Below are positions 17,708 through 26,761 of a stretch of DNA of 64,000 nucleotides, piece by piece (within the stretch, counting starts at the first letter, position 1; each line of letters opens with the position of its first letter). The position numbers and the translations under genes are program-made. Source of the DNA: Lederbergia panacisoli (GTDB lineage: Bacteria > Bacillota > Bacilli > Bacillales > Bacillaceae_C); NCBI RefSeq assembly GCF_024626525.1, contig NZ_JANJGU010000001.1, forward strand, positions 62,001 to 126,000. The letters are read 5' to 3'. The notes under the pieces were generated by a model. It saw only the letters and a program-made list of their open reading frames with translations. It was not told the origin of the DNA and did not search any database.

Positions 17708-18604
17708 TCAATAATTAAGGTCAATTTGAAAGTCCTTTTCTGTTACCCCTTTTGCTCTTTCTCTTCCCCCATTTTGAATAAAAACATCCTTTACAAATCG
17801 CTTAGCGTCAATTTTCCATCCTTCTTCAGGTGAAAATCTAATTAAATGAATTGTTCCGTTAAAAATATGCCGCTTTGAATCTTCATCAATCCATTCGATG
17901 TCAACTGGGATATTAAGATATAATTCATCTTTTCTAAAAGGTCTTACTGATATTTGTCTTGGTTTAATATTTTCAACTTTATTGAACTGCATCTTCCAGT
18001 TTATTTTTTGTAATGAAATAGCTGAGACAATGCGTCTATCCTTTTGCTTTATACCTGCTGTAAAAGCTTGAATAAGCTCGTACGGTTCGGCGCTATTCAA
18101 GTATTCATTCAATATACCTGCAGATTTCATGATCATAAGTTGATGTGAAAGATCAACAGCTTTTTTTCGATGAGTTGTACTTCCATTAAAATGAACGCAA
18201 AAATGGCCTCGGAAATTATTGTCCAATTTTCCGGCACCATGCGGCATCCCATGCATAGAAGCAGCAATCCACTGATCTTGATGAATGACTATGATTGCCC
18301 TTCTCTTCCAACTCCATTTTCCGTTATAAATGCCCTTCATAATTTTCGTATCTTTTGATGTCAATGGTTGAACATCCGCGTGCCCACTTCCCGCCCGCCT
18401 TTGTACATTAAACTTCTTTCCTGTCTCCACATCCATAATCGTAAACTTACTATACTTCGGCAATATTCCATTCACTTCATCCCAAGGGAGCATATCAACC
18501 CAAATCCCGATTCCTTCATCCTTTGCTTCAGCAAAATGTCCATTAAACAAAATGATAGAAAGTAAAAAAATAACCGAAAATAAATAACGCATATAAACAC
18601 TCAT
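17708..18604 (-). CDS. Secreted protein, function unknown
   Basis: About 298 aa from the ATG at 18604, with an N-terminal signal peptide (YLFSVIFLLSIILFNGHFAEA). In-frame starts at 18643 (TTG) and 18592 (ATG) are also possible; none has a strong ribosome site. The middle holds GSGHADVQPLTSKDT, then SMHGMPHGAGKLDNN and GHFCVHFNGSTTH. The spaced His and the GHFC segment recall the His/Cys arrangement of YkuD L,D-transpeptidases, but this is only a resemblance. I do not assign an activity. Confidence 0.75.
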   Translation of the reverse strand: MSVYMRYLFSVIFLLSIILFNGHFAEAKDEGIGIWVDMLPWDEVNGILPKYSKFTIMDVETGKKFNVQRRAGSGHADVQPLTSKDTKIMKGIYNGKWSWKRRAIIVIHQDQWIAASMHGMPHGAGKLDNNFRGHFCVHFNGSTTHRKKAVDLSHQLMIMKSAGILNEYLNSAEPYELIQAFTAGIKQKDRRIVSAISLQKINWKMQFNKVENIKPRQISVRPFRKDELYLNIPVDIEWIDEDSKRHIFNGTIHLIRFSPEEGWKIDAKRFVKDVFIQNGGRERAKGVTEKDFQIDLNY

Positions 18605-18710
18605 TTCTTGATTTTTAAAAAAAGCTTTCCAAAAATGGTTCAAACCTATTCATGATTTAATGTTTTAAAATAGGGAAAAGTAAAATGAAAATAACTGGGA
18701 GGTTTGATTA

Positions 18711-18902
18711 ATGGGTGCGATTGAACGAAATGGATATATATTTGAATCGGAATTTAGTGTCATTGAGCAAAATGGGGCGGTTCATGTGTATCATGAAGGG
18801 GAATTCCTTGAAGAAATAAAGTTTACCTTTCATGGAAAATATCCCGAAATTGACCAAATCGAACAGCTTGTTGCGGATTATTGTAGGACAAACGGAATAT
18901 AA
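18711..18902 (+). CDS. ybxH: YbxH family small protein
   Basis: 63-aa soluble acidic protein, MGAIERNGYIFESEFSVIEQ at the N-terminus, matching the short Bacillus YbxH family from memory. Function unknown. The ATG follows TGGGAGG. It is a single gene ended by a hairpin at 18905-18928. Confidence 0.75.
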   Translation: MGAIERNGYIFESEFSVIEQNGAVHVYHEGEFLEEIKFTFHGKYPEIDQIEQLVADYCRTNGI

Positions 18903-18904
18903 AA

Positions 18905-18928
18905 AACACCACGAAATGTTGTGGTGTT
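18905..18928. terminator. Bidirectional terminator
   Basis: AACACCAC (18905-18912) pairs with GTGGTGTT (18921-18928), with an A-run before and TTAAATTT after, so it can serve both the ybxH-like gene and the converging membrane-protein gene. Confidence 0.65.
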
Positions 18929-18932
18929 AAAT

Positions 18933-19223
18933 TTAAGGACCAAAAGAAGCGAAATACCTAAAAATAATGACTAATATTGCAAAAACTGAAATCGTACATA
19001 TACAAGCTAGGTGCATGAGTATGTATAAAATTTTTCGTTTTCCTTTAATAAAAAATGAACAAATAAATCCAAAAAGAGGATTTAATAAAAGAAAAACTAG
19101 AAAAATTGGTCCCAATACTTTATCCACCATCGTAGGTATGATTAGCTGCAATATAAATACAACAATGGTAGCTATTAAAGAAATGAGTGAAACTTTAGAA
19201 GGGTTTTTAAAAAACTTCTTCAT
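18933..19223 (-). CDS. Small membrane protein, function unknown
   Basis: 96 aa with three predicted membrane segments (about residues 12-30, 36-58, 67-90) and a Lys-rich N-terminus and loop. The ATG is preceded by AAGGAGA at good spacing, so it is probably real. No family recognised. The 240 bases upstream, up to the acetyltransferase gene, show no recognisable feature. Confidence 0.65.
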   Translation of the reverse strand: MKKFFKNPSKVSLISLIATIVVFILQLIIPTMVDKVLGPIFLVFLLLNPLFGFICSFFIKGKRKILYILMHLACICTISVFAILVIIFRYFASFGP

Positions 19224-19465
19224 ACTTTTCTCCTTATGATTTTATACAATTTATATTCGCTTACTAAGGATAAATTCCCTTCTAAAATATATTGCTTTTC
19301 AACAAAATGTTCCTTTGCTTTGGGAGATTGGAAAGTTCTCATAACGCCTATTTGAAATCCAGCAGTTATTGTTTGACCTATTACTTCTCCCTCCATAAAT
19401 TTTCCTTATTTCCGTTTTGTTGAATTTATATTAAAATTAAAAACAAATTAATTCTTTCGGAGATA

Positions 19466-19936
19466 ATGAAAATGCTGACTAAAAAAATTTCAAAAAATGA
19501 TGCAAAGAAAATTATTAAATGGAAATACGAACCACCATACGATTTCTATAATATGGACGGCCCTGAGGATTCTTTCCAAGAAATGCTGCAGTATAAGGCA
19601 GTTTTCAATGGTGACGATCTTATTGGCTTTTATTGTGTAGGACAATTCGCCCAGGTGCCTATTGGTCGGGATATAGGATCTTATCCGGATGTAGAAGATT
19701 TGCTTGATTTAGGATTCGGCATGAACCCTGAGTTAACGGGAAAAGGATTGGGTTTTACTTTTATTAGTTTTATCATCAGTGAACTTCAAGAAAAGTATAA
19801 TTTAAACAAAATTCGTTTAACGGTTGCTGAATTTAACAAAAGAGCTATTACGCTTTATGAGAAATTAGGCTTCGAAACGCAAACATCTTTCATAGCAAAC
19901 GATACCACTTTTTTAGTAATGATAAAAAAACTATAA
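19466..19936 (+). CDS. GNAT family N-acetyltransferase
   Basis: 156 aa with the acetyl-CoA-binding region NPELTGKGLGFTFISF and the late motif LTVAEFNKRAITLYEKLGFE typical of GNAT enzymes; the acceptor is unknown. An ATG two codons downstream (19472) sits at better spacing from CGGAG and may be the true start. The 3' end overlaps the converging phosphotransferase gene by 6 bp. Confidence 0.87.
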   Translation: MKMLTKKISKNDAKKIIKWKYEPPYDFYNMDGPEDSFQEMLQYKAVFNGDDLIGFYCVGQFAQVPIGRDIGSYPDVEDLLDLGFGMNPELTGKGLGFTFISFIISELQEKYNLNKIRLTVAEFNKRAITLYEKLGFETQTSFIANDTTFLVMIKKL

Positions 19937-20926
19937 AATAACCTTTTCTAAGTCTGAACGAAAGCGATCAGCCCGTAAACATTCATCTAATGTACCTTTA
20001 AGCAGGTTAAGCGTAAGATCTTCTGATTTCACAAGGCCATCAATGCGCAAATCCATAATCCATTCCCAGATATCTTCCAATTTTCTTTTTAGGAAATAAA
20101 ATTCGAGTGCATCTAGATCAGGCGTAGCAAAATTCATATGTTTTTTATATTCTTTTAAAAACTGTTGTGCATATGGCTCAATCATAACTAAAATAAGATC
20201 CTGTTCTTGTGGTGCAAGTTTTACGCATTCCCAATCAATTAGCATCAAATTTTGACCTTGCATGATATTCCAATTATGGGCATCAGCGTGGGACAATACA
20301 TATTTGAGTGACTTGTTTTTTAATGTAGTTGACAAATATTTCATTCTTTCAATTTTATCTAATAAACAATTATGATACGGACTAACAATTTCTAGGACTG
20401 CATCTTCCTCTTTATTTAGCTCGTCATTAATAAATGAGGACAATAAATTACAATAATCAATCTCAAAGGCTTCAACGGTCTGCAGTTCTTTTAGTTCATT
20501 TGGAATTTTGGATGTACTCCTATGAAGTAAGCCGATAATTCTTGCTAATTCATTAATTTGACTAGGGCTTAGAGAGCTCTCAGCAATTGTCTCACCTTCT
20601 ATAAACTCAAAAAGTAAGTAAACATAGCTTCCATCTTCACATTTAAATTCTTTATGCTCCGTAAAAATTGGGCTAATAATATGCTTTTTTATTTCTGGAT
20701 AATCATCATGCAGCCACTTTACTAACGGGATGTAACTATCGATAGCATCAATCCACTGAATGACAGCTTGCTTGCGTTTGTTATAAACCTTTAAAAAATA
20801 TTTTCTATTTCGATCTTCTACAAAAAAAGCTAATGCAGACCATCCGCCAGTTCGTTGTTCTATCCTGAGCGCATCTATATTGTAGAATTCTTTCAAAATC
20901 TTTGTGATTTGATCTTTCATTTCCAT
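19931..20926 (-). CDS. Phosphotransferase (APH / choline-kinase fold)
   Basis: 331 aa with kinase-like motifs: VEDRNRKYFLKVYN (nucleotide Lys), the catalytic loop VLSHADAHNWNIMQ, and the metal-binding Asp in LIDWECVKLAP. The family includes aminoglycoside and macrolide phosphotransferases and small-molecule kinases; nothing here identifies the substrate. It lies 16 bp after the DHHW gene on the same strand and may share its transcript. Confidence 0.85.
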   Translation of the reverse strand: MEMKDQITKILKEFYNIDALRIEQRTGGWSALAFFVEDRNRKYFLKVYNKRKQAVIQWIDAIDSYIPLVKWLHDDYPEIKKHIISPIFTEHKEFKCEDGSYVYLLFEFIEGETIAESSLSPSQINELARIIGLLHRSTSKIPNELKELQTVEAFEIDYCNLLSSFINDELNKEEDAVLEIVSPYHNCLLDKIERMKYLSTTLKNKSLKYVLSHADAHNWNIMQGQNLMLIDWECVKLAPQEQDLILVMIEPYAQQFLKEYKKHMNFATPDLDALEFYFLKRKLEDIWEWIMDLRIDGLVKSEDLTLNLLKGTLDECLRADRFRSDLEKVIL

Positions 20927-20942
20927 TATTGTCCACCTTATT

Positions 20943-22067
20943 CTACTTTTTCAACCATATTAGATTGGAGTCTGTTGTAAAATTTACTACATTGTAAAGA
21001 AACAACACTTCTTTAACATCATTTTCTCGAATAAAAGCATGAACATCTTTATGAAAGTAGCGCAAATCAATCACAACTATTTCTTCAAAGTGATTGGCTA
21101 GAAAAGGAATAAATGCATGAGCATATGAATCCTTAATTACTGCTAGTTTCCGACCATTTCTTATATTTGATTTTATCGTTACTAAACTATGATTTCCATT
21201 TAAAAAGAAGGAATATTGATCTTTTTTCTTTAAAAACGACCATTCAAATAATGAATTTGATAGCTCCTTATTGTCTTCATACTGTATTTTGTACGATGGA
21301 TCTGTTAAGGGTTTAAACAATTCTATACTGTCTGGGATGACAGGATGTCCCAGCACTTTGGAGGCATATGTTCCATAAAAATCATCAGATACTGTTTCGA
21401 GTTCGAAATCACCAATAGAATAAGGTTCAAATCCCAATGTTTGCGCGGCTTGTATATAGGCGTAGTAAGCTCCACGCATCGTCCAATGATGATCTGTTTT
21501 AAAGAAAATTTCTTCGTTTCCATGATTTCTTAATGAATATGATACATCAATAAATTGAACCGAATTAAGAAGTTGAGCATTCACCTCATCCATCACTGCT
21601 CTTTGTGAATAAGACTGAGCAAATATAGGCAGTTTCTCTTTGTGAATTTCAATAGATGTCGGCGCAAGTAAAACATAGGAATCAATATCTTTGTTTTTCT
21701 CTGCAAAATAGTTGATATACTCAATGTTTTTATGTAACTGGGCTTTTGGTTCCTTATATCCTTCCAATAAAAACCCATCTTTGCCAAAGTATATCCCATT
21801 GGATTCTTGTTTTAATATCGCCTTCTCAGAAACAGCTTTTATCTGCAACCAGCTCTTCTTCCATGCGAATTGATCCGATATATACGATTCATATCGATCC
21901 ATAAATTTGCCAGATAGAATATTTTCAAGTGAAAATGTTGGTTTTTGATTGAGTATTCGATTTTCCTGTTCCGAGAAGAAGATATCGTCTGTAATCATAT
22001 TCAATATAGTAATAATTCCTATAAAACTTATAAACATAAAAGCTATAATCTTATCAGTTACATGCAT
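20943..22067 (-). CDS. DHHW family protein (AlgJ/AlgX-like)
   Basis: 374 aa, one N-terminal membrane anchor (FISFIGIITILNMI), then an extracellular SGNH-like domain. The name-giving motif appears in FKTDHHWTMRGAYYAY near residue 195. The region AVIKDSYAHAFIPFLANHF supplies the Ser-containing block. Such proteins partner MBOAT O-acyltransferases to transfer acyl groups onto exported polymers. It follows the MBOAT gene by 12 bp. Confidence 0.88.
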   Translation of the reverse strand: MHVTDKIIAFMFISFIGIITILNMITDDIFFSEQENRILNQKPTFSLENILSGKFMDRYESYISDQFAWKKSWLQIKAVSEKAILKQESNGIYFGKDGFLLEGYKEPKAQLHKNIEYINYFAEKNKDIDSYVLLAPTSIEIHKEKLPIFAQSYSQRAVMDEVNAQLLNSVQFIDVSYSLRNHGNEEIFFKTDHHWTMRGAYYAYIQAAQTLGFEPYSIGDFELETVSDDFYGTYASKVLGHPVIPDSIELFKPLTDPSYKIQYEDNKELSNSLFEWSFLKKKDQYSFFLNGNHSLVTIKSNIRNGRKLAVIKDSYAHAFIPFLANHFEEIVVIDLRYFHKDVHAFIRENDVKEVLFLYNVVNFTTDSNLIWLKK

Positions 22068-22079
22068 ATTCTTCCCTCG

Positions 22080-23465
22080 TTAAAAACGAAAATATAAAAA
22101 TGGATTATACGATTCATTCACTAGAAAAGCTGTCGAAAGCAACAGAATTGTAAAGTAAAAAATAGGCGAGAGTATTGATATAATTCTTCTATTTTCAAAA
22201 AGCTTTATAACCGGCATAGCTCCAATAATTGCAATAATAAATAAGGCGCCATTTGTATAAAGCTCATATAATGTTAGTTCATTTAAAACGGAGTTTCCTG
22301 ACAGTCCAAACATAATAGATAAATATTGGAACCCTGCCTTAAGATCTTCGAATACAAATAATACCCATCCAATTAATATAAAGAAAATGAAATATAAATG
22401 TTGAAAAACAGGATAAAGCCGAGCTAATAATTGATTAAATCCTCCCTTTTCTACAGCAATGAATAAACCAAAATAAAGTCCCCACACGATAAAATTCCAG
22501 CTTGCACCGTGCCAAAATCCAGTCAGTCCCCAAACAATGAAAAGATTTCGATAAAGCTTCAACTTCCCTTCCCTGCTTCCACCAAGCGGAATATATACAT
22601 AATCACGAAACCAGCCACTTAAAGTCATATGCCATCTCCGCCAAAATTCTGTAATGCTTCTAGATAAATATGGATATTGGAAATTAACAGGGAAGTTAAA
22701 TCCAAACATTTTTCCTAATCCTCTCGCCATATCAGAATATCCGCTAAAATCAAAATAGATTTGCAGTGCAAATGCAATTATTCCGAGCCATGATGAAATA
22801 ACTGTCAGCTCTGAAAAGCTCCGTCCCTCTATGCTGTTCCAAAGAAAACCTATATTATTGGCAAGTAATACTTTTTTGCCCAGTCCAATGATAAATAAGC
22901 GGATCCCTTCCGCAAATTGATGTACAGTAACACGTCTATGAATCAGCTCTTTTTCAATTGTTTCATAACGGACAATTGGACCTGCTATCAGCTGCGGAAA
23001 TAAACAAACATACATTGCCAAAGCAATTGGATTTTTTTGCGGCTGGACCCTGCCCCTATATACGTCAATCGTATAGCTCATCGTTTGGAAAGTGTAAAAG
23101 GAGATGCCGATTGGAAGCGGTAAATTCAACAATCCTAAATCCGCTCCCAGTAAAAGATTAAGATTTTCTATGAAAAAATTCGCATATTTAAAAAAGGAAA
23201 GTATTCCTATATTTATGAATAACGAGGAAAATAGAAAAAGCTTTGCAAAAAATCTCCCCTTAAATTTTGCGATAAAGATGCCATGAACATAATCGACCAC
23301 AGCCGAAAAAAGCATCAACAGAATGTAAATAGGCTCCCCCCATGCGTAAAAAATCAAGCTGACAAAGAGAAGGAGCAAGTTTTTTAGTTTATTCGGACTA
23401 ATAAAATAGATAAATAATGTAATAGGTAAAAAGACAAAAAGAAAAACTAAGCTGCTAAAAACCAT
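22080..23465 (-). CDS. MBOAT O-acyltransferase, AlgI-like
   Basis: 461-aa integral membrane acyltransferase with about 10-12 membrane segments. AlgI/DltB hallmarks: PLPIGISFYTFQTMSYTIDVYRG (written over residues 116-138), SRSITEFWRRWHMTLSGWFRD, and the membrane-embedded catalytic His in WGLTGFWHGASWNF. It moves acyl groups (usually acetyl) across the membrane for polymer O-acylation. I chose the ATG at 23465, 7 bases after AGGTG, over one at 23486. Middle gene of a three-gene set with DUF4358 and DHHW proteins. Confidence 0.9.
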   Translation of the reverse strand: MVFSSLVFLFVFLPITLFIYFISPNKLKNLLLLFVSLIFYAWGEPIYILLMLFSAVVDYVHGIFIAKFKGRFFAKLFLFSSLFINIGILSFFKYANFFIENLNLLLGADLGLLNLPLPIGISFYTFQTMSYTIDVYRGRVQPQKNPIALAMYVCLFPQLIAGPIVRYETIEKELIHRRVTVHQFAEGIRLFIIGLGKKVLLANNIGFLWNSIEGRSFSELTVISSWLGIIAFALQIYFDFSGYSDMARGLGKMFGFNFPVNFQYPYLSRSITEFWRRWHMTLSGWFRDYVYIPLGGSREGKLKLYRNLFIVWGLTGFWHGASWNFIVWGLYFGLFIAVEKGGFNQLLARLYPVFQHLYFIFFILIGWVLFVFEDLKAGFQYLSIMFGLSGNSVLNELTLYELYTNGALFIIAIIGAMPVIKLFENRRIISILSPIFYFTILLLSTAFLVNESYNPFLYFRF

Positions 23466-23489
23466 TTCATCACACCTAAGCAACAAAAA

Positions 23490-24050
23490 TCATTTAAGTT
23501 TATCATCGAATATCTTTTCCAATTTTTCAGGATGTTCATACGTAATGTAGATTACGTAAGGACCTTTTACTTTTATAATATTATTTTTTACCTTTTCATA
23601 CTGATCAGGTAAATATTGTTCCCATGTGTTAATTTGTGCTTCCTTTTCTTTTTTTAACGCCTCAATCAAACCATCCACTTTGGATTCGTCCTTAGCCTTT
23701 AACAGAATAATTTCATCAGAATTAATATTCATCATTGCGGCGATAACATAACCTTCCTCTAAATCATCTACGTTGAGCGACAATTTTTCCATAAGAAAAT
23801 CACTATCCGGATTAGCTTCATCCTTCTTTACGAGGTCACTTTCTATGTATGCTTGTAGAACACCATCTTTAAGTGCATCTGCAACTCCCACCGCTGTTAA
23901 ATCTTCTCCGATTTGTTCTTTTATAGCACCCACGATTTCTTCAATAGAAACTCCAGATGCACCTGCTTTATTAGCAGCTTCATTGCTGCATCCAATAAGT
24001 GATAAAAGTATAATTGCAATCATACCTGTTAAACCCATTACTTTTTTCAT
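23490..24050 (-). CDS. DUF4358 lipoprotein
   Basis: 186 aa with a lipoprotein signal ending in LLSLIGC (Cys near residue 21). The body matches the DUF4358 pattern found beside MBOAT/DHHW genes in Firmicutes, including the late segment GPYVIYITYEHPEKLEKIFD. The role is unknown; context suggests an accessory to polymer acylation outside the membrane. It is the first gene of the set, with an AGGTG ribosome site. Confidence 0.8.
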   Translation of the reverse strand: MKKVMGLTGMIAIILLSLIGCSNEAANKAGASGVSIEEIVGAIKEQIGEDLTAVGVADALKDGVLQAYIESDLVKKDEANPDSDFLMEKLSLNVDDLEEGYVIAAMMNINSDEIILLKAKDESKVDGLIEALKKEKEAQINTWEQYLPDQYEKVKNNIIKVKGPYVIYITYEHPEKLEKIFDDKLK

Positions 24051-24139
24051 GTTAGCACCTCGATTTTGATATTGTTCTCCATAATCTTTGACGAAAGTTT
24101 TGAGATTTTGTTTCGTTTCATTGGAAATTTATTTTCTTA

Positions 24140-24155
24140 TGTGATATTGTTCACA
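24140..24155. promoter_or_regulatory. Fnr/Rex-like site upstream of the bd oxidase operon
   Basis: TGTGATATTGTTCACA fits the TGTGA-N6-TCACA consensus of Fnr exactly and the Rex consensus (TGTGAA-N4-TTCACA) with one mismatch. Its centre is about 60 bp before the inferred transcription start, a classical position for an activator of the CRP/Fnr family. Confidence 0.6.
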
Positions 24156-24172
24156 ATATAGACGAGAGTATG

Positions 24173-24200
24173 TTGACAATTTGTCAAACCCTTTTGTAAA
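24173..24200 (+). promoter_or_regulatory. Possible promoter of the bd oxidase operon
   Basis: TTGACA (24173-24178) with a 16-base spacer to TGTAAA (24195-24200). The -35 lies within a perfect dyad, TTGACAATTTGTCAA (24173-24187), that could itself be an operator. Confidence 0.45.
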
Positions 24201-24267
24201 TCCAGCTTTTTAAATGGGTATGATAATTAAAGGGAGAGATCCATTTTCAAACAAGGAGAGATGGAAT

Positions 24268-24363
24268 ATGTATAAAAAACATGAGAAGGGTCTTATATGG
24301 CTCGCTTTCAGTGTGGCGGCGATCATGTTCGTTTCGATACTTGGCAGAATTTTTGGTGGATAA
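24268..24363 (+). CDS. 31-aa single-span membrane microprotein upstream of cydA
   Basis: MYKKHEKGLIWLAFSVAAIM begins a 31-aa product with a basic N-terminus and one hydrophobic helix. AAGGAGAG lies 7 bases before the ATG, and the stop runs directly into the cydA ribosome site, so it is very likely translated as part of the operon. It is distinct from the CydS-like protein at the other end. I do not recognise a family. Confidence 0.6.
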   Translation: MYKKHEKGLIWLAFSVAAIMFVSILGRIFGG

Positions 24364-24378
24364 AAGGAGGAAAAGTAG

Positions 24379-25725
24379 TTGGTTAATGAAGATGCATTAT
24401 TTTACAGTCGAATTTTAACGGAACTTACGCTTTCTTTTCATATTATATACGCTACGATTGGTGTGGGAATTCCACTCATGATTATGATTGCCCAATGGGT
24501 CGGAATTAAAAAAAATGACGAACATTATATTCTTCTAGCTAGAAGATGGACGCGTGGTTTTGTTATTACAGTGGCCGTTGGCGTTGTAACAGGAACCGCT
24601 ATTGGATTACAGTTATCGTTGTTATGGCCTAATTTTATGGAGCTTGCAGGAAATGTCATTGCCCTCCCCCTTTTCATGGAAACATTTGCTTTTTTCTTTG
24701 AGGCTATTTTCTTAGGGATTTATTTGTATACATGGGACCGATTTGAAAACCAAAGAAAACATCTACTCCTACTTATTCCAGTTGCTGTTGGTGCTTCTTT
24801 TTCAGCTGTCTTTATTACAATGGTCAATGCATTTATGAACGCACCACAAGGATTTGACCTAGTGGATGGCCAGCTCATTAATATCAATCCTATTTTGGCG
24901 ATGTTTAATCCAGCGATGCCGACAAAAGTAGCTCATGTTGTTGTGACGGCATATATGACCTCAGCTTTTGTACTTGCCTCCATAGCAGCATTCCGATTAT
25001 TAAAAGGTTCTAATCATATTTATCATAAAAAAGCATTGGCTCTAACGATGAAGCTAGGGCTTATCTTTGCAATTGGCGCTGCAATCATAGGTGATTTTTC
25101 TGGTAAGTATTTAGCAGAATACCAGCCCGAAAAGTTAGCCGCTGCTGAATGGCATTTTGAGACAGAAGGTAAAGCACCGCTTATTTTATACGGAAAATTG
25201 GAAAATGGAGAAGTTAAATATGCTATTAAGCTGCCTTTTGCACTAAGTGTATTGGCACATAATGATCCTACAGCTGAAGTACTCGGATTGGATCAGTTTC
25301 CTGAGGATGAAATCCCTCCCCTTTATATTCACTATCTATTTGATATTATGGTCACGATTGGGATTTGGATGGTTGTATTATCATTTGTATTTTGGATAGG
25401 GATGAAAAGGAGATGGCCAATCATTGAGACAAAGTGGTTCAGATGGTTGATTGTGTTGGGTGGCCCCCTCTCTATCCTTGCGATTGAGGCGGGTTGGTGG
25501 ATGGCCGAAGTTGGCAGACAGCCATGGGTGCTTCGGGGTTTGATGCGTACCGCAGATGCCGCTACATCTAGCAATCAAGTGGACCTTATGCTTATTCTTT
25601 TTGCTGGGTTATATGTCATCCTCGCGATAGGGACAATTGTCGTGTTAAGCAGGATGTTTAGAAAAAATCCTGTTGAGCGCGAATTAGAAGACCGAGCTGC
25701 TGAAAAAGGTGGTGTGCCATCATGA
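24379..25725 (+). CDS. cydA: Cytochrome bd quinol oxidase subunit I
   Basis: 448-aa membrane subunit carrying the three haems; oxidises menaquinol and reduces oxygen. LTLSFHIIYATIGVGIP near the N-terminus holds the haem-ligand His, and GRQPWVLRGLMRT is the conserved quinol-oxidase motif near residue 380. The length and short Q-loop fit the short (CIO/YthA) type. The start is TTG, 8 bases after AAAGGAGG; it overlaps cydB by 4 bp (ATGA). No cydCD maturation genes follow. Confidence 0.94.
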   Translation: MVNEDALFYSRILTELTLSFHIIYATIGVGIPLMIMIAQWVGIKKNDEHYILLARRWTRGFVITVAVGVVTGTAIGLQLSLLWPNFMELAGNVIALPLFMETFAFFFEAIFLGIYLYTWDRFENQRKHLLLLIPVAVGASFSAVFITMVNAFMNAPQGFDLVDGQLININPILAMFNPAMPTKVAHVVVTAYMTSAFVLASIAAFRLLKGSNHIYHKKALALTMKLGLIFAIGAAIIGDFSGKYLAEYQPEKLAAAEWHFETEGKAPLILYGKLENGEVKYAIKLPFALSVLAHNDPTAEVLGLDQFPEDEIPPLYIHYLFDIMVTIGIWMVVLSFVFWIGMKRRWPIIETKWFRWLIVLGGPLSILAIEAGWWMAEVGRQPWVLRGLMRTADAATSSNQVDLMLILFAGLYVILAIGTIVVLSRMFRKNPVERELEDRAAEKGGVPS

Positions 25726-26747
25726 ATTTAGAAATACTCGGGATATTAGTACTTTGGACTTTCCTTTTTGGATATGTAATCGTTGCGTCCGTTGACTTTG
25801 GCGCAGGTTTTTTCAATGCCTACAGTGTTTATGCTGGAAAAAAGCATATTTTAACGAATATTATTCAAAGGTATTTATCTCCGGTCTGGGAAGTAACGAA
25901 TGTATTTCTTGTCTTTTTCTTTGTAGGAATAGTTGGCTTTTTTCCAAAAACGGCTTTTTACTACGGAACCATTCTTTTAGTTCCTGCAAGCATTTCAATT
26001 TTACTGCTTGCGATACGCGGATCTTATTATGCTTTTGAAACATACGGTTCGAGAGGACATAAAGGATATGCATTTATGTACGGATTATCAGGGTTATTTA
26101 TTCCCGCTTCATTATCCATTGTACTGACAATCTCTGAAGGCGGATTTGTTTCAATCGTTGACGGAAATCCCGTATTGGATTATTGGGCATTATTTTCTAG
26201 CCCACTTACGTGGAGTATTGTTGTGTTGAGTCTTGCTGCTGTCCTTTATATTTCTGCAGTATTTCTAACGTGGTATGCCCATAAAGCGAGAGATATGAAA
26301 GCAGCAGAATTAATGAGGAAATACGCGCTGCTTTGGGCATTTCCAACGATTGTGACAGCAGGAGGTATTATTGTCGAGTTGCGTTTCCACAATCCTGAAC
26401 ATTATGGACGAATTTTGGATTTATGGTGGATGTTCGCCCTATCCTTCCTAATGTTTTTCGGTACTGTTTGGCTTATATGGAATCGAAAGCATTACGGACG
26501 TGCATTCGGCTTGCTGACAGGTCAATTTGCTCTTGCTTTTTATGCGTATGGATTTTCTCATTTTCCATATTTACTCTATCCACATTTAACGATTTATGAC
26601 GGATTCACAAATAAAGCGATGGCGATTTCACTCGTCGCTGCGTTTATTGCAGGGCTTTGTTTATTAATTCCTTCATTATATTTGCTATTGCGATTGTTTT
26701 TATTTGATAAAAAATATGTCGAAGGAAAATCAGATTATCATCCATAA
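25722..26747 (+). CDS. cydB: Cytochrome bd quinol oxidase subunit II
   Basis: 341-aa partner subunit with about eight to nine membrane segments. Conserved features: FGYVIVASVDFGAGFFNAY near the N-terminus, SPVWEVTNVFLVFFFVG and LRGSYYAFETYG-like stretch (IRGSYYAFETYGSRG). It is translationally coupled to cydA, and a CydS-like gene follows. Confidence 0.93.
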   Translation: MNLEILGILVLWTFLFGYVIVASVDFGAGFFNAYSVYAGKKHILTNIIQRYLSPVWEVTNVFLVFFFVGIVGFFPKTAFYYGTILLVPASISILLLAIRGSYYAFETYGSRGHKGYAFMYGLSGLFIPASLSIVLTISEGGFVSIVDGNPVLDYWALFSSPLTWSIVVLSLAAVLYISAVFLTWYAHKARDMKAAELMRKYALLWAFPTIVTAGGIIVELRFHNPEHYGRILDLWWMFALSFLMFFGTVWLIWNRKHYGRAFGLLTGQFALAFYAYGFSHFPYLLYPHLTIYDGFTNKAMAISLVAAFIAGLCLLIPSLYLLLRLFLFDKKYVEGKSDYHP

Positions 26748-26761
26748 GGAGTGTGCTTTTC

